Notes under the pieces: generated by a model
What the model saw: the letters and a program-made list of their open reading frames with translations, nothing else
Database searches by the model: none
What the model was told of the DNA's origin: nothing
From: UBA4742 sp963734965
Lineage (GTDB): Bacteria > Actinomycetota > Acidimicrobiia > Acidimicrobiales > Acidimicrobilacustridaceae
NCBI GenBank assembly: GCA_963734965.1
Contig: CAVTJK010000003.1
Location: forward strand, 124,001-188,000
DNA: 64,000 nucleotides
Direction of reading: 5' to 3'
Shown here: piece by piece, positions 33,676 through 43,218 of the stretch
How positions within the stretch are numbered: the first letter of the stretch is position 1
How the letters are laid out: each line of letters opens with the position of its first letter
Program-made: the position numbers and the translations under genes

Positions 33676-34869
33676 ATGGCCCCGACCAGCGTCGACATCT
33701 CGCCCGATCTGCTCGATCCACAGCTCTATCAGGATCTCGACGGCATGCACGAAGCCTTCACGATCCTGCGCCGCCAACCCGGCCTGTGGCGTGACCAGGC
33801 CAACCAGCTCTGGGCCGCGGTGCACCACGCTCACGTCATCGAGATCGAGCGCAACGACCGCGTCTTCAGCAGCGACCAGTGCTATCGCTCGACGCTGTCC
33901 CAGATGGAAGAGGACATGATCGCCCTCGACGATCCGGGCCACGGCGAGCAGCGGCGGCTGGTGGCGCGGCGGTTCACGCCGCGCGCGGTGGCCGAGCGCG
34001 AGGCTCACGTGGTCGCCGTCGTCGACGACCTGATCGACGGGTTCATCGACGACGACGAGCTCGACGTCGTGTCGCAGCTGGCGGCGCCCCTGGCCAGCCG
34101 GATCGCCGCTCGCCTCATCGGCTTCCCCGACGACGCCTGGCCCGATGTCAAGCGCTGGTCAGAGCGCCTGATGCGCTATGACCGCATCGACACCGAGTCC
34201 GAGGTCTTCACCGAGTTCTACGCCGCCATCATGGAGTTCGCCCAGGTGCTCGGCCCCATCCTCGACGAGCGTCGCGCCGAGCCGACCGACGACCTCATCT
34301 CGGTCTGGGCCCACGCCGAGATCGGCGGCTGTCCCATGGAGCCGACCCGGGTCGTGCAGGAGACCGGGCTCATGATCTCGGGCGGCGCCGAGACGACGCG
34401 GACCGTGGTGAGCCGAGGTCTGGCCGAGCTGTGCGCCCATCCGGACCAGTGGGACGCCCTGGCCGCCGATCCCGGACTGGTGCCCGGCGCGGTCGAGGAG
34501 CTGATCCGCTGGGTCACGCCACTCAACAACTTCTTCCGCACCGCGACGGGGGCGATCTCGGTTGGCGGCGCCGAGGTCGGGGCCGGCGACCGCGTCATCC
34601 TGCTCTACCCGTCGGCCAACCGCGACGAGAAGGTGTTCGCCGATCCGTTCGCGTTCGATATCCGGCGCTCGCCCAACCCGCACGTCGCCTTCGGGTTCGG
34701 CACGCACTTCTGCCTGGGCTCGTCGTTGGCCCGTCTCGAGCTGCGGGTGCTGCTGGCGCGCCTGGCCTCGCGGATCACCGACCTCGAGCTGCTCGACCCG
34801 CCCGATCTCGAGGCCAACATCTTCGCCAGCGCCGTGCGGTCCTGCCGCATCGGTTTTGCTCGGCGTTAG
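33676..34869 (+). CDS. cytochrome P450
   Basis: Haem-thiolate monooxygenase of 397 residues. The Cys-ligand loop is FGFGTHFCLGSSLARLE. The ExxR motif is EELIRW, and the I-helix is LMISGGAETTR with the acid-Thr pair. DDPGHGEQRRLVARRFTPRAV is the usual C-helix region. It is soluble like other actinobacterial CYPs. The substrate may be a steroid or terpene, as the neighbouring acyl-CoA dehydrogenase suggests. Its 3' end is duplicated downstream. Confidence 0.92.
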   Translation: MAPTSVDISPDLLDPQLYQDLDGMHEAFTILRRQPGLWRDQANQLWAAVHHAHVIEIERNDRVFSSDQCYRSTLSQMEEDMIALDDPGHGEQRRLVARRFTPRAVAEREAHVVAVVDDLIDGFIDDDELDVVSQLAAPLASRIAARLIGFPDDAWPDVKRWSERLMRYDRIDTESEVFTEFYAAIMEFAQVLGPILDERRAEPTDDLISVWAHAEIGGCPMEPTRVVQETGLMISGGAETTRTVVSRGLAELCAHPDQWDALAADPGLVPGAVEELIRWVTPLNNFFRTATGAISVGGAEVGAGDRVILLYPSANRDEKVFADPFAFDIRRSPNPHVAFGFGTHFCLGSSLARLELRVLLARLASRITDLELLDPPDLEANIFASAVRSCRIGFARR

Positions 34870-34952
34870 GGATCGAGCGTCAAGTCGCCGAGGGAGCCAG
34901 TCGGTCCTGCCTCATCGGCTTTCGCTCGGCGTTGGGGATCGAGCGTCAGACC
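34845..34952. repeat. direct duplication of the P450 3' end (~50 bp, two copies)
   Basis: CGGTCCTGCCGCATCGGTTT...GATCGAGCGTCA is followed by CGGTCCTGCCTCATCGGCTT...GATCGAGCGTCA. Copy 1 carries the P450 stop TAG. In copy 2 the same codon reads TTG, and the copy's 3' end supplies the stop codon of the convergent acyl-CoA dehydrogenase gene. Confidence 0.8.
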
Positions 34953-36241
34953 TCCTGGGTGCCGACCTTGAGCTCGCGGAACGGGATGTCGCGATCGACC
35001 TGAGGCTCCTTGGGTAGGCCGAGCACGCGCTCGCCGACGATGTTGCGTTGCACCTCGTCGGTGCCCCCGGCGATGCGCGAGGCCGGCGCGCTGAGCACGG
35101 CCAGCGCCCACCGATCGCCTCGGCGGTCGTCGCGGTCCCACGCCTGACCGCCGGCGCCGGCCAGGGCCATGGCCACATCCGACGAGCGCCGGGTCAACAG
35201 GGCGCCGGCCAGCTTGGCCACTGATCCCTCGGGGCCCGGAGCCCGACCGGCCTTGACCGCGGCCCGGGTTCGCTGGCCGATGAAGCCGAGCACCCGCTGG
35301 CGGATGTAGAGGTCGGCCAGGGCCTGACGCACGACCGGATCGGTGTCGAGGCCTTGGCGCCGGGCCAGCTTCACCAGCGGCTCGATGCCACCGCCGGCGC
35401 CCCGACGGGCTCCGCCCCCGCCCGAACCGATGGCCACCCGCTCGTTCATGAGCATGGCGATGGCGCAGCGCCATCCGTCGTCGACCTGGCCGATCACGTT
35501 GTCGACCGGTACCCGCACGTCGGTGAAGAACACTTCGTTGAAGCCGGCGCCGCCGTTCATCTGGCGCAGCGGACGCACGTCGACGCCCGGGGCCCGGAAG
35601 TCGATGATGAACATCGTGATGCCCCGGTGCTTGGGCGCGTCGGGATTGGTGCGAGCGATCACCGCACCGAAGTCCGACAGCTGGGCCCCGGTGGTCCACA
35701 CCTTCTGACCGTTGATCACCCACTCGTCGCCGTCGCGCTCGGCGCGCATCTGCAGGCTGGCCACGTCCGAGCCGGCGCCCGGTTCGGAGAACAGCTGCGA
35801 CCAGATCTCCTCGCCGCGCAGGGCCTTGGCCACGTAGCGGTCCTTCTGGGCGTCGGTGCCGAACTCGATGAGCGTCGGGATCACCATGCCCAACCCGATC
35901 GTGTAGACGAAGGTCGGCAGCATCACCCCCGCCGCCTCCTCGTTGAACACGCGTTGGTGCTCGCTGGTCAGGCCCTGGCCGTAGGGGACCGGCCACGTCA
36001 ACCCGGCCAGACCGGCGTCGAAGAGCGCGGCCTGGAAGGCGCGACTGGTGTCGAGGTCACCCACCTCGAAGCGGTCCTCGGCCTCGTCGTCGCCCGAGGG
36101 GCGGGCCCGGTCCGGCCCGATGAGGTCACACCCCGCCAGGAAGGCACGGACGCGGCTGCGGAACTCGGCCAGCTCGGGGGTGTCGGACTCGGTGTCGGAC
36201 TCGACATCGCGGTCGGTTCTCGTGTCGGTCCCGTCGCTCAT
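34946..36241 (-). CDS. acyl-CoA dehydrogenase
   Basis: FAD enzyme of 431 residues. The motif FSEPGAGSDVASLQ, the segment VINGQKVWTTGAQ and the C-terminal RIAGGTDEVQRNIVGERVLGLP are clear. In that last motif the position of the classical catalytic Glu is Ala (IAGGT), a pattern of the steroid-type alpha/beta heteromeric dehydrogenases in which the base comes from the partner subunit. The N-terminus has an acidic, Asp/Thr-rich leader. A Gly-rich loop GSGGGGARRGAGGG lies mid-protein. Confidence 0.85.
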   Translation of the reverse strand: MSDGTDTRTDRDVESDTESDTPELAEFRSRVRAFLAGCDLIGPDRARPSGDDEAEDRFEVGDLDTSRAFQAALFDAGLAGLTWPVPYGQGLTSEHQRVFNEEAAGVMLPTFVYTIGLGMVIPTLIEFGTDAQKDRYVAKALRGEEIWSQLFSEPGAGSDVASLQMRAERDGDEWVINGQKVWTTGAQLSDFGAVIARTNPDAPKHRGITMFIIDFRAPGVDVRPLRQMNGGAGFNEVFFTDVRVPVDNVIGQVDDGWRCAIAMLMNERVAIGSGGGGARRGAGGGIEPLVKLARRQGLDTDPVVRQALADLYIRQRVLGFIGQRTRAAVKAGRAPGPEGSVAKLAGALLTRRSSDVAMALAGAGGQAWDRDDRRGDRWALAVLSAPASRIAGGTDEVQRNIVGERVLGLPKEPQVDRDIPFRELKVGTQEV

Positions 36242-36303
36242 CAGGCTGTTCTCCCTCGTTCCACCGGCTGATCGGACCGTACTACCGACGAGTTCCCCTG
36301 ACT

Positions 36304-36311
36304 TTGTGAAC
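36304..36311. promoter_or_regulatory. possible Rex operator half-site
   Basis: TTGTGAAC at 36304-36311 matches the left half of the Rex box (TTGTGAA-N-TTCACAA). The right half is poor. It lies upstream of rex and its -10 hexamer TACGCT (36327-36332), where autoregulation would be expected. Confidence 0.3.
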
Positions 36312-36326
36312 GCATGCACGTGGGCG

Positions 36327-36332
36327 TACGCT
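36327..36332 (+). promoter_or_regulatory. -10 hexamer TACGCT for rex
   Basis: TACGCT ends nine bases before the rex ATG at 36342. No RBS is evident in the gap. Confidence 0.4.
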
Positions 36333-36341
36333 GCGAAGACG

Positions 36342-37034
36342 ATGAGCGATCGAGCAACGCGCCGCATCCCCGAGGCCACGGTGGCCCGATTGCCGCTCTA
36401 TCTCAGGAGCCTGGTCGAGCTGAACGGTCGCACGCCCACGGTCTCGTCCGAGCGGCTGGCCGAGCTGGCCGGCGTGAACGCGGCCAAGGTGCGCAAGGAT
36501 CTGAGCTACCTCGGCTCGTACGGCACGCGGGGCGTCGGCTACGACGTGCAGTACCTCGTCTTCCAGATGAGCCGTGAGCTCGGGCTCACCCAGGACTGGC
36601 CCGTGGTGATCGTCGGGGTCGGCAACCTGGGCCAGGCCCTGGCCAACTACGCCGGGTTCCGCGAGCGGGGCTTCCCGGTGGCGGCCCTGGTCGATTCTGA
36701 CCCGGGCAAGGTCGGCCGCCGGATCGGCGATCACGTCGTGCGCCACATCGACGAGCTGTCCGAGGTGGCCCGCGAGCTGGGCGTGGCCATCGGGATCATC
36801 GCCACCCCCGCCGCGGTGGCTCAGGAGATCGCCGATCGCCTGGTGGCGGCCGGGATCACCTCGGTCCTGAACTTCGCGCCGTCGGTGGTGAACGTGCCCG
36901 ACGGGGCCTCGCTGCGCAAGGTCGATCTGGCCAGCGAGCTGCAGATCCTCAGCTTCTACCAGCAGCGGCGCGGCCTGCCCGGTGGCGATCCGGCCGACAT
37001 CGAGCCGGCCACGAGCGGTGGACCGCCGCCGTGA
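36342..37034 (+). CDS. rex: redox-sensing transcriptional repressor Rex
   Basis: NADH/NAD+-responsive repressor of 230 residues. The winged-helix N-terminus IPEATVARLPLYLRSL...VNAAKVRKDLSYLGSYGTRGVGY is followed by a Rossmann domain with GVGNLGQALANY (GxGxxG at 92-97). The C-terminal swap helix includes LQILSFYQQR. Its stop overlaps the GTG of the next gene. In actinobacteria rex commonly heads the hem operon, which holds here. Confidence 0.93.
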   Translation: MSDRATRRIPEATVARLPLYLRSLVELNGRTPTVSSERLAELAGVNAAKVRKDLSYLGSYGTRGVGYDVQYLVFQMSRELGLTQDWPVVIVGVGNLGQALANYAGFRERGFPVAALVDSDPGKVGRRIGDHVVRHIDELSEVARELGVAIGIIATPAAVAQEIADRLVAAGITSVLNFAPSVVNVPDGASLRKVDLASELQILSFYQQRRGLPGGDPADIEPATSGGPPP

Positions 37035-37663
37035 CGGTCACGCCGGGCTACCCCGTGAACCTGGTCGTGGCGGGCCGGGACTGCCTCGTCGTCGGTGGGG
37101 GGCCGATCGCGGCCCGCAAGGCTCGCGGCCTGGTCGAATGCGGCGCCCGGGTCACCGTGGTGGCGCCTGAGTTGTCCCCCGAGATCGAAGCCCTGCCCGG
37201 GGTGAGCGTTCAGCGGCGACCGTACCGATCGGGCGAGGTGGCCGAGTATCGCCTGGCCATCACGGCCACCGGGGATCCCGACGTCGACGGAGCCGTCTTC
37301 CGCGAGGGCGAGGAGCACGGGGTGTGGGTGAACTCGGCCGATGATCCCGACCACTGCTCGTTCACCCTGCCGGCGCTGGTCCGCCAGGGCGCGCTGCTGG
37401 CCACCTTCTCGACCAGCGGCCAGAGCCCGGCGCTGGCCAGCTGGCTCCGCCGCCAGTACGGCGACCAGCTCGGCCCCGAACACGAGGTGCTGCTCGACCT
37501 GCTGGTCGAGCAACGTGACCTCCTCCGACGTGAAGGTCGGCCGACCGAGGGGTTAGATTGGCAACCGGCCCTCGACTCGGGAATGCTTGATCTGATCCGT
37601 GAGGGCCACCTCGCCGAAGCCAAGGAGCGACTCCAGGCGTGTCTGTCGTCGTCATCGGGCTGA
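37031..37663 (+). CDS. precorrin-2 dehydrogenase/sirohydrochlorin ferrochelatase-like (MET8/CysG-B type)
   Basis: Protein of 210 residues with the NAD-binding motif CLVVGGGPIAARKARGLVE, VNSADDPDHCSFTLPALVRQG and STSGQSPALASWLR, all typical of the siroheme synthase N-terminal module. It oxidises precorrin-2 and may insert iron to form siroheme. The GTG overlaps the rex stop, and its 3' end overlaps hemA by 25 bases. Its presence ties siroheme synthesis to the rex-controlled haem genes. Confidence 0.87.
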   Translation: MTVTPGYPVNLVVAGRDCLVVGGGPIAARKARGLVECGARVTVVAPELSPEIEALPGVSVQRRPYRSGEVAEYRLAITATGDPDVDGAVFREGEEHGVWVNSADDPDHCSFTLPALVRQGALLATFSTSGQSPALASWLRRQYGDQLGPEHEVLLDLLVEQRDLLRREGRPTEGLDWQPALDSGMLDLIREGHLAEAKERLQACLSSSSG

Positions 37664-38901
37664 ACCACCGCACCGTGCCGCTCGATCTGCTCGAGCGGAT
37701 GACCATCGATGAGTCGCGCCTCGGCAAGGCCCTGCACGACGTCGCCTCGCGCGATCACGTGAGCGAAGCGGTGGTGCTGTCCACCTGCAACCGCACCGAG
37801 ATCTACGTCGTGGCCGAGAAGTTCCACGGCGCCTATGCGGACGTGCGCGACTTCCTCTCCGAGATGGCCTACCTGCCGCCCGAGGAGTTCAGCGACCACC
37901 TGTATGTGTCCTACGACGAGGAAGCGGCTGCCCATCTGTTCGCGGTGACCTCGGGGCTCGACTCCGCGGTGATCGGCGAGGCCGAGATCCTCGGCCAGGT
38001 GCGCCACGCGTGGCACCGGGGCCAGGAGGAGGGCACCGTCGGGACGTCGCTCAACCTGATGTTCCGCCACGCCCTCGAGGTCGGCAAGCGCGCCCGGACC
38101 GAGACCGGCATCTCGCGCCACATCGCATCGGTCTCGACGGCGGCGGTGGCCATGGCCGCCGAGCGCCTGGGTCCCCTCGACGGTCGGGCCATCCTCGTGC
38201 TCGGGGCCGGCGACATGGGCGAGGGCATGGTCCGCTCGCTGATCAGCGGCGGAGTCGACGACGTCCGCATCGCCAATCGGACGTGGGAGCGCGCCCAGGA
38301 GATGGCGGCCCAGCTCGGTGGTCGGGCCGTCCGCCTGGCCGAGCTCGATCGAGCCCTGGCCGAGGTCGACGTGCTGCTCACCTCGACGGGCGCGTCGTCG
38401 CTCATGCTCGAACACGGCGACATGACCCGCATCATGGAGGCCCGCCTCGGCCGTCCCCTGCTGATCGTCGACGTGGCCGTGCCGCGCGACGTCGATCCGG
38501 CCGCGTCCGACATCCCCGGCGTGACCCTGCTCGACATGGACGACCTGCGGGCCTTCGCCGAGGCCGGCATGGCCGAACGCCGACGCGAGGTGACCGCCGT
38601 GCGCCGGATGGTCGACGAAGAGGTCGCCCGGTTCCAGGCCATCAGCACCGCGCAGGAGGTGGCGCCGCTCATCGCCGCCCTCCACGACGGATCCGAGCAG
38701 GTGCGCGTGGGCGAGATCGAACGCTTCCGCGGTCGGCTCGGCGAGCTCGACGAGCGTCAGCTCGAGGCCGTGGAGGCACTGACGCGGGGCATCGTCGCCA
38801 AGCTCTTGCACGACCCGACGGTCGGGCTCAAGGACGCGGCGGGAACCGCTCGTGGTGAGCGCCTGGCCGAGGCCCTCCGCGACCTGTTCAAGCTCGACTG
38901 A
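37639..38901 (+). CDS. hemA: glutamyl-tRNA reductase
   Basis: First committed step of C5 tetrapyrrole synthesis: NADPH-dependent reduction of Glu-tRNA(Glu) to glutamate-1-semialdehyde. Protein of 420 residues. The catalytic Cys50 is in LSTCNRTEIY. The family block GEAEILGQVRHAW and the NADP motif VLGAGDMGEGMV follow, with a C-terminal helical dimerisation domain. The GTG start at 37639 lies within the upstream gene and gives the expected N-terminus VVVIGLNHRTVPL. Confidence 0.93.
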   Translation: MSVVVIGLNHRTVPLDLLERMTIDESRLGKALHDVASRDHVSEAVVLSTCNRTEIYVVAEKFHGAYADVRDFLSEMAYLPPEEFSDHLYVSYDEEAAAHLFAVTSGLDSAVIGEAEILGQVRHAWHRGQEEGTVGTSLNLMFRHALEVGKRARTETGISRHIASVSTAAVAMAAERLGPLDGRAILVLGAGDMGEGMVRSLISGGVDDVRIANRTWERAQEMAAQLGGRAVRLAELDRALAEVDVLLTSTGASSLMLEHGDMTRIMEARLGRPLLIVDVAVPRDVDPAASDIPGVTLLDMDDLRAFAEAGMAERRREVTAVRRMVDEEVARFQAISTAQEVAPLIAALHDGSEQVRVGEIERFRGRLGELDERQLEAVEALTRGIVAKLLHDPTVGLKDAAGTARGERLAEALRDLFKLD

Positions 38902-38913
38902 CCGATCCCTGCG

Positions 38914-39869
38914 ATGTCGGCGACCCGAGTCGTGCGCATCGCGACCCGCGGCAGCGCGCTGGCGCGCTGGCAGGCCGATCACGTCGCCGCCCGGCTCGGC
39001 GCTCTCGGGTCCATCGACGGCGCTGACCTCGAGGTCGAGATGGTGGTGGTCGAGACCTCGGGCGACCGCCGCCTCGACGTCCCCATCTGGGAGATCGGGG
39101 GCAAGGGCGTCTTCGTCAAGGAGGTCCAGGCCGCGGTCCTCGAGCGGGCGCGCCGATCTGGCCGTGCACTCGGCCAAGGATCTGCCGGCGCTGACTCCCC
39201 CCGAGCTGGTGATCGCGGCGGTACCCGAGCGCGCCGATCCCCGGGATGTGTTGGTGGGGTCGACCCTGGCCGACCTGGCCCCCGGCGCGGTCGTGGCGAC
39301 CGGCTCGGTCCGGCGCCGGGCCCAGTTGGCGTGGGCGCGACCGGATCTCACCTTCGCCGAGCTCCGCGGCAACATCGAGACCCGGCTGGCCAAGGCCCAA
39401 GGCTTCGGCGCGGCCGTGATGGCCGCCGCCGCCCTCGACCGGCTGGGGTTGTCCGACCATGGGGCCGAAGTGCTCGATCCCGACATCCTCCTGCCCCAGG
39501 TCGGGCAGGGGACCCTCGCCGTCGAGTCGCGCTCGGGTCCCGACGATGCGTCGCTGCGCGAGCTGGTCGGCCGGATCGAGCACCGGGCCGAGCCGCCTGC
39601 GCCTCGAGGCCGAGCGTGGGTTCCTGGCCGAGCTCGGGGGCGACTGCGATCTGCCCGCCGCCGCGTACGCCACCGTCGACGGCGACGAGGTCACCCTCGA
39701 CGGGCTGATCGCCTCGCTCGACGGTCACACCCTGTTGCGCCACCGCGGTCGTGTCGGTGCCGGCGGCCGTCGGGCCCACGAGGCCAACGGATCGGTCGAG
39801 GCCCTGGGCCGCGAGGTGGCCCGCTACCTGCTCGACGACGCCGGCGGCGCCGCCCTCCTCGACCGCTGA
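38914..39869 (+). CDS. hemC: hydroxymethylbilane synthase, two frame breaks
   Basis: Porphobilinogen deaminase. The start RIATRGSALARWQADHVA and WEIGGKGVFVKEVQAAVLE are in the first frame. After one extra base near 39148 the second frame gives RADLAVHSAKDLPAL through PQVGQGTLAVESR. After another near 39590 the third gives LEAERGFLAELGGDC, where the Cys of the GxC motif carries the dipyrromethane cofactor. All conserved elements are present, so the gene is probably intact in the cell and the breaks are sequence errors. It is the last gene of the rex-hem operon in view. Confidence 0.85.
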
Positions 39870-39894
39870 CCCACCGCTGACCCTCTCGACCGGT

Positions 39895-39960
39895 CCCCCA
39901 GCGTTCTGGCGGCGATGAAGGGCGTCCTACGCCGTCGGATGCCGCCAGAACCGCCGGGGG
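39895..39960. terminator. large nested inverted repeat between convergent genes
   Basis: The main arms GTTCTGGCGGC (39903-39913) and GCCGCCAGAAC (39941-39951) are perfect. Outer CCCCC/GGGGG (39895-39899, 39956-39960) and inner GGCGT/ACGCC (39921-39925, 39929-39933) extend the structure. Position after hemC and the convergent sulfatase gene suggests a bidirectional terminator. Confidence 0.6.
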
Positions 39961-39961
39961 T

Positions 39962-41494
39962 TCAGCCGACGAGACCGACCGACGGGAGCTGGCGGGCGAG
40001 CGGGCGCATCTCGTCGGCCAGGGTGGCCATGAGGTCCGAGCGGATCTCGGCGTAGTCGGGATCGTCCCAGCGGTTGACCAGCTCGCCGGGGTCCTCCTGG
40101 AGGTCGTAGAGCTCCCCGACCTCGGGTTGGTCCAACCAACGGGTGAGCTTGTAGCGGCGCGTGGTGATGGTCCGCAAGGGGATCTTGACGACCACGTCGA
40201 AGTCGTTCTCGGTGAGGTTCCACTCGCGCGGGCCCTCGAGCAGCGGACGGCCCTCGAGATCGTCGGTCAGCGGCAATCCGGCGGCGGCCAGCATGGTCGG
40301 GGCCAGGTCGATGGTGCCGACCGGATCGTCGACGACCGCGCCCGCGTCCCACCCAGGGCCGCGCACGATGAGCGGCACCTTCAGCAGGCCCTCGTAGTGC
40401 ATGGGCCCCTTGAAGACCATCTGGTGGTCGCCGAGCAGCTCGCCGTGATCGACGGTCATGATCACCAGCGTGTCGTCGGCCAGGCCGCGCTCGTCGAGCG
40501 TGTCGAGGATGCGCCCGATGTTGTGGTCGAGTTGGCTGACCATGCCGTAGTAGGCGGCGATCATCCGGGCCAGCTCGCCGTCGGTCAGCGTCGCGCCGCC
40601 GGGGTTGCCCCACTCGAACTCGCGGCCGCGCGCGCCCTGGGACCAGATGCGGTGCAGTGGAGGCTTGGTGTCGAACTCCTCGGGGTGGCGCACCGGGACG
40701 ACCTCGGCCACGTCGGCCGGGTCGTACTGATCGAACCACCGGCCGGGCGGATCCATCGGGTGATGGGGATCGGTGAAGCTCACCCATCCGAAGAAGGGCC
40801 TGTCGCCGCCGGTCTGGGCGTCGAGCCAGTCGATGGCGCGGTCCGCCACCCAGGTGGTCGGGTGGTCCTCCTCGGGAACGGCGTTGCGCCACGTCTGGGT
40901 GTGGTCCCACACCCCGCCGGCGGCCTCGGGCTGCATGAGCTCGAGCAGCTCGGCGGCGCGGGCGACGCCGTGGCGGCTGAGGAACTGGCCGTAGTGCAGG
41001 CCGAACGGTGCCGGGCCGAAGCACCAGTTCCAGCGACCCATCATCGGCGCGATGCGCATCATGTGCCCGAACAGCAGCAGCTGCACGTACTCGAAGCCGA
41101 AGTAGGGCCCGGTCCAATCGGGGGGCATCGACGCCGAGCCGGCGACCGACTCGAGGGCGCCGGTCGGGTAGTAGGGGTAGGTCGAGGCGAAGTGAGCCTT
41201 GCCGATGTAGCCGGTGGTGTAACCGGCGGCCCCGAGGCGGGTGGCGATTGACTGGTCGACGGCGTCAGCCGGCAGGTCGATGCCGTTGAAGGTCACGCCG
41301 TGAGTCGACGGGTACTGACCGGTCAGGATCGTGGCGCGCGCCGGCTGGCAGAACGGGGCCTGCGTCCGACAGGCGGTGAAACGCGTTCCATCCTCGGCCA
41401 ACCGGTCGAGATTCGGTGTCTGGCACACCGGATTCCCGTACGATCCCAGGCTGTCGGCGCGGTGTTGGTCGGTCGTGATGAGCAGGATGTTCAC
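39962..41494 (-). CDS. type I sulfatase
   Basis: Alkaline-phosphatase-fold sulfohydrolase of 510 residues. The formylglycine motif C-X-P-X-R reads FCQPARATILTGQYP, near residue 50. Metal-site residues are in LITTDQHRADSLG and MTVDHGELLGDH, with FTDPHHPMDP in between. There is no signal peptide, so it is cytoplasmic. It may be a phosphonate-monoester or choline-sulfatase-type member. A formylglycine-generating enzyme is required but not encoded in this window. Confidence 0.88.
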   Translation of the reverse strand: MNILLITTDQHRADSLGSYGNPVCQTPNLDRLAEDGTRFTACRTQAPFCQPARATILTGQYPSTHGVTFNGIDLPADAVDQSIATRLGAAGYTTGYIGKAHFASTYPYYPTGALESVAGSASMPPDWTGPYFGFEYVQLLLFGHMMRIAPMMGRWNWCFGPAPFGLHYGQFLSRHGVARAAELLELMQPEAAGGVWDHTQTWRNAVPEEDHPTTWVADRAIDWLDAQTGGDRPFFGWVSFTDPHHPMDPPGRWFDQYDPADVAEVVPVRHPEEFDTKPPLHRIWSQGARGREFEWGNPGGATLTDGELARMIAAYYGMVSQLDHNIGRILDTLDERGLADDTLVIMTVDHGELLGDHQMVFKGPMHYEGLLKVPLIVRGPGWDAGAVVDDPVGTIDLAPTMLAAAGLPLTDDLEGRPLLEGPREWNLTENDFDVVVKIPLRTITTRRYKLTRWLDQPEVGELYDLQEDPGELVNRWDDPDYAEIRSDLMATLADEMRPLARQLPSVGLVG

Positions 41495-41554
41495 GCGGTC
41501 CTCTCCTGCTTCTCGTCGTGGTCGTCGTGGTGGTGGCTCACAACGGCAGAACTA

Positions 41555-41583
41555 TTGACATACAGACTGCCAATATCTACCGT
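41555..41583 (+). promoter_or_regulatory. sigma-70-type promoter TTGACA-17-TACCGT
   Basis: TTGACA (41555-41560) and TACCGT (41578-41583) are spaced by 17 bases. A start site near 41590 would exclude the GTG at 41582 as initiator and supports the TTG at 41633. Confidence 0.5.
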
Positions 41584-41632
41584 GACCGTCAACTCTCCCA
41601 CAAGTGAGACCACAGGCCCTGGAGGTCTTCCG

Positions 41633-42241
41633 TTGCCCGATAGATCAGAGCTCGTCGACGAGGTCGACGGGCGCGTGGCCCGGCGTGAGCGAAATCGGGA
41701 CGCCGTGGTCGACGCCATCATGGTCCTGGTCAAGTCCGGAGAGATCGAGCCCACGATGGCCCACATCGCCGAGGTGGCGGGCGTGTCGGAGCGGTCGATC
41801 TTCCGGCACTTCGAGACCCGGGAGGCGCTGGTCGCCGCCGTGATCCAGCGCCAGCTCGAGGTGGTCGGCAGCCTCCTGCACGAGATCCCGTCGTCGGGCT
41901 CGGTGGCCGATCGGGTGCACGCGCTGGTGATCGAGCGGGGGCGCCTCTACGAGGAGATCACCCCCATGCGACGGGCGGCGCTGCGGATGGCCGAGCGCTC
42001 CGACCTGGTGGCCGAGCAGCTGGCCGACGCCCGCGTCTGGCTCCGCGACGAGATCGAGACGGTGTTCGCTCGCGAGATCGACCGCCGATCGGCGGCGGAG
42101 GGTCGCGACCTGCTGGCCGCCATCGACATGGCCACCAGCTGGGAGGCGTGGAACCTGTTGCGCGAGCACGAGGACTGCTCGCCGGCGCGGGCCCGTCGCG
42201 TGACCGAGCGCATCCTGAACCGGGTGCTCGTCCCCAGCTGA
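41633..42241 (+). CDS. TetR-family transcriptional regulator
   Basis: Protein of 202 residues with the HTH IAEVAGVSERSIFRHFETREALVAAVI. The TTG at 41633 is chosen because GGAGG (41621-41625) lies seven bases upstream and a good promoter precedes it; the in-frame GTG at 41582 falls inside that promoter. It sits 38 bases before the haloalkane dehalogenase gene and probably controls it and the divergent sulfatase. Confidence 0.82.
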   Translation: MPDRSELVDEVDGRVARRERNRDAVVDAIMVLVKSGEIEPTMAHIAEVAGVSERSIFRHFETREALVAAVIQRQLEVVGSLLHEIPSSGSVADRVHALVIERGRLYEEITPMRRAALRMAERSDLVAEQLADARVWLRDEIETVFAREIDRRSAAEGRDLLAAIDMATSWEAWNLLREHEDCSPARARRVTERILNRVLVPS

Positions 42242-42258
42242 GGCGAGTTTCGCCCAGC

Positions 42259-42270
42259 CCGAACGTTCGG
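42259..42270. promoter_or_regulatory. 12-bp perfect palindrome overlapping an RBS
   Basis: CCGAACGTTCGG is self-complementary. Its last bases form the GGAG that precedes the dehalogenase ATG (42280). It could be an operator for the adjacent TetR protein. Confidence 0.35.
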
Positions 42271-42279
42271 AGTCATGTC

Positions 42280-43191
<912 letters not shown>

Positions 43192-43206
43192 CCAGCTGAC
43201 CGGCGC

Positions 43207-43212
43207 TAGCTT
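43207..43212 (+). promoter_or_regulatory. -10 hexamer TAGCTT, leaderless promoter
   Basis: TAGCTT ends six bases before the coaA ATG at 43219. Confidence 0.5.
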
Positions 43213-43218
43213 CGTCAC

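Noticed and set aside
37210..39486. A 758-codon minus-strand frame opposite the hem genes
   Set aside because: It is a codon-phase shadow of hemA and hemC with no domain similarity, and it crosses three well-supported genes.
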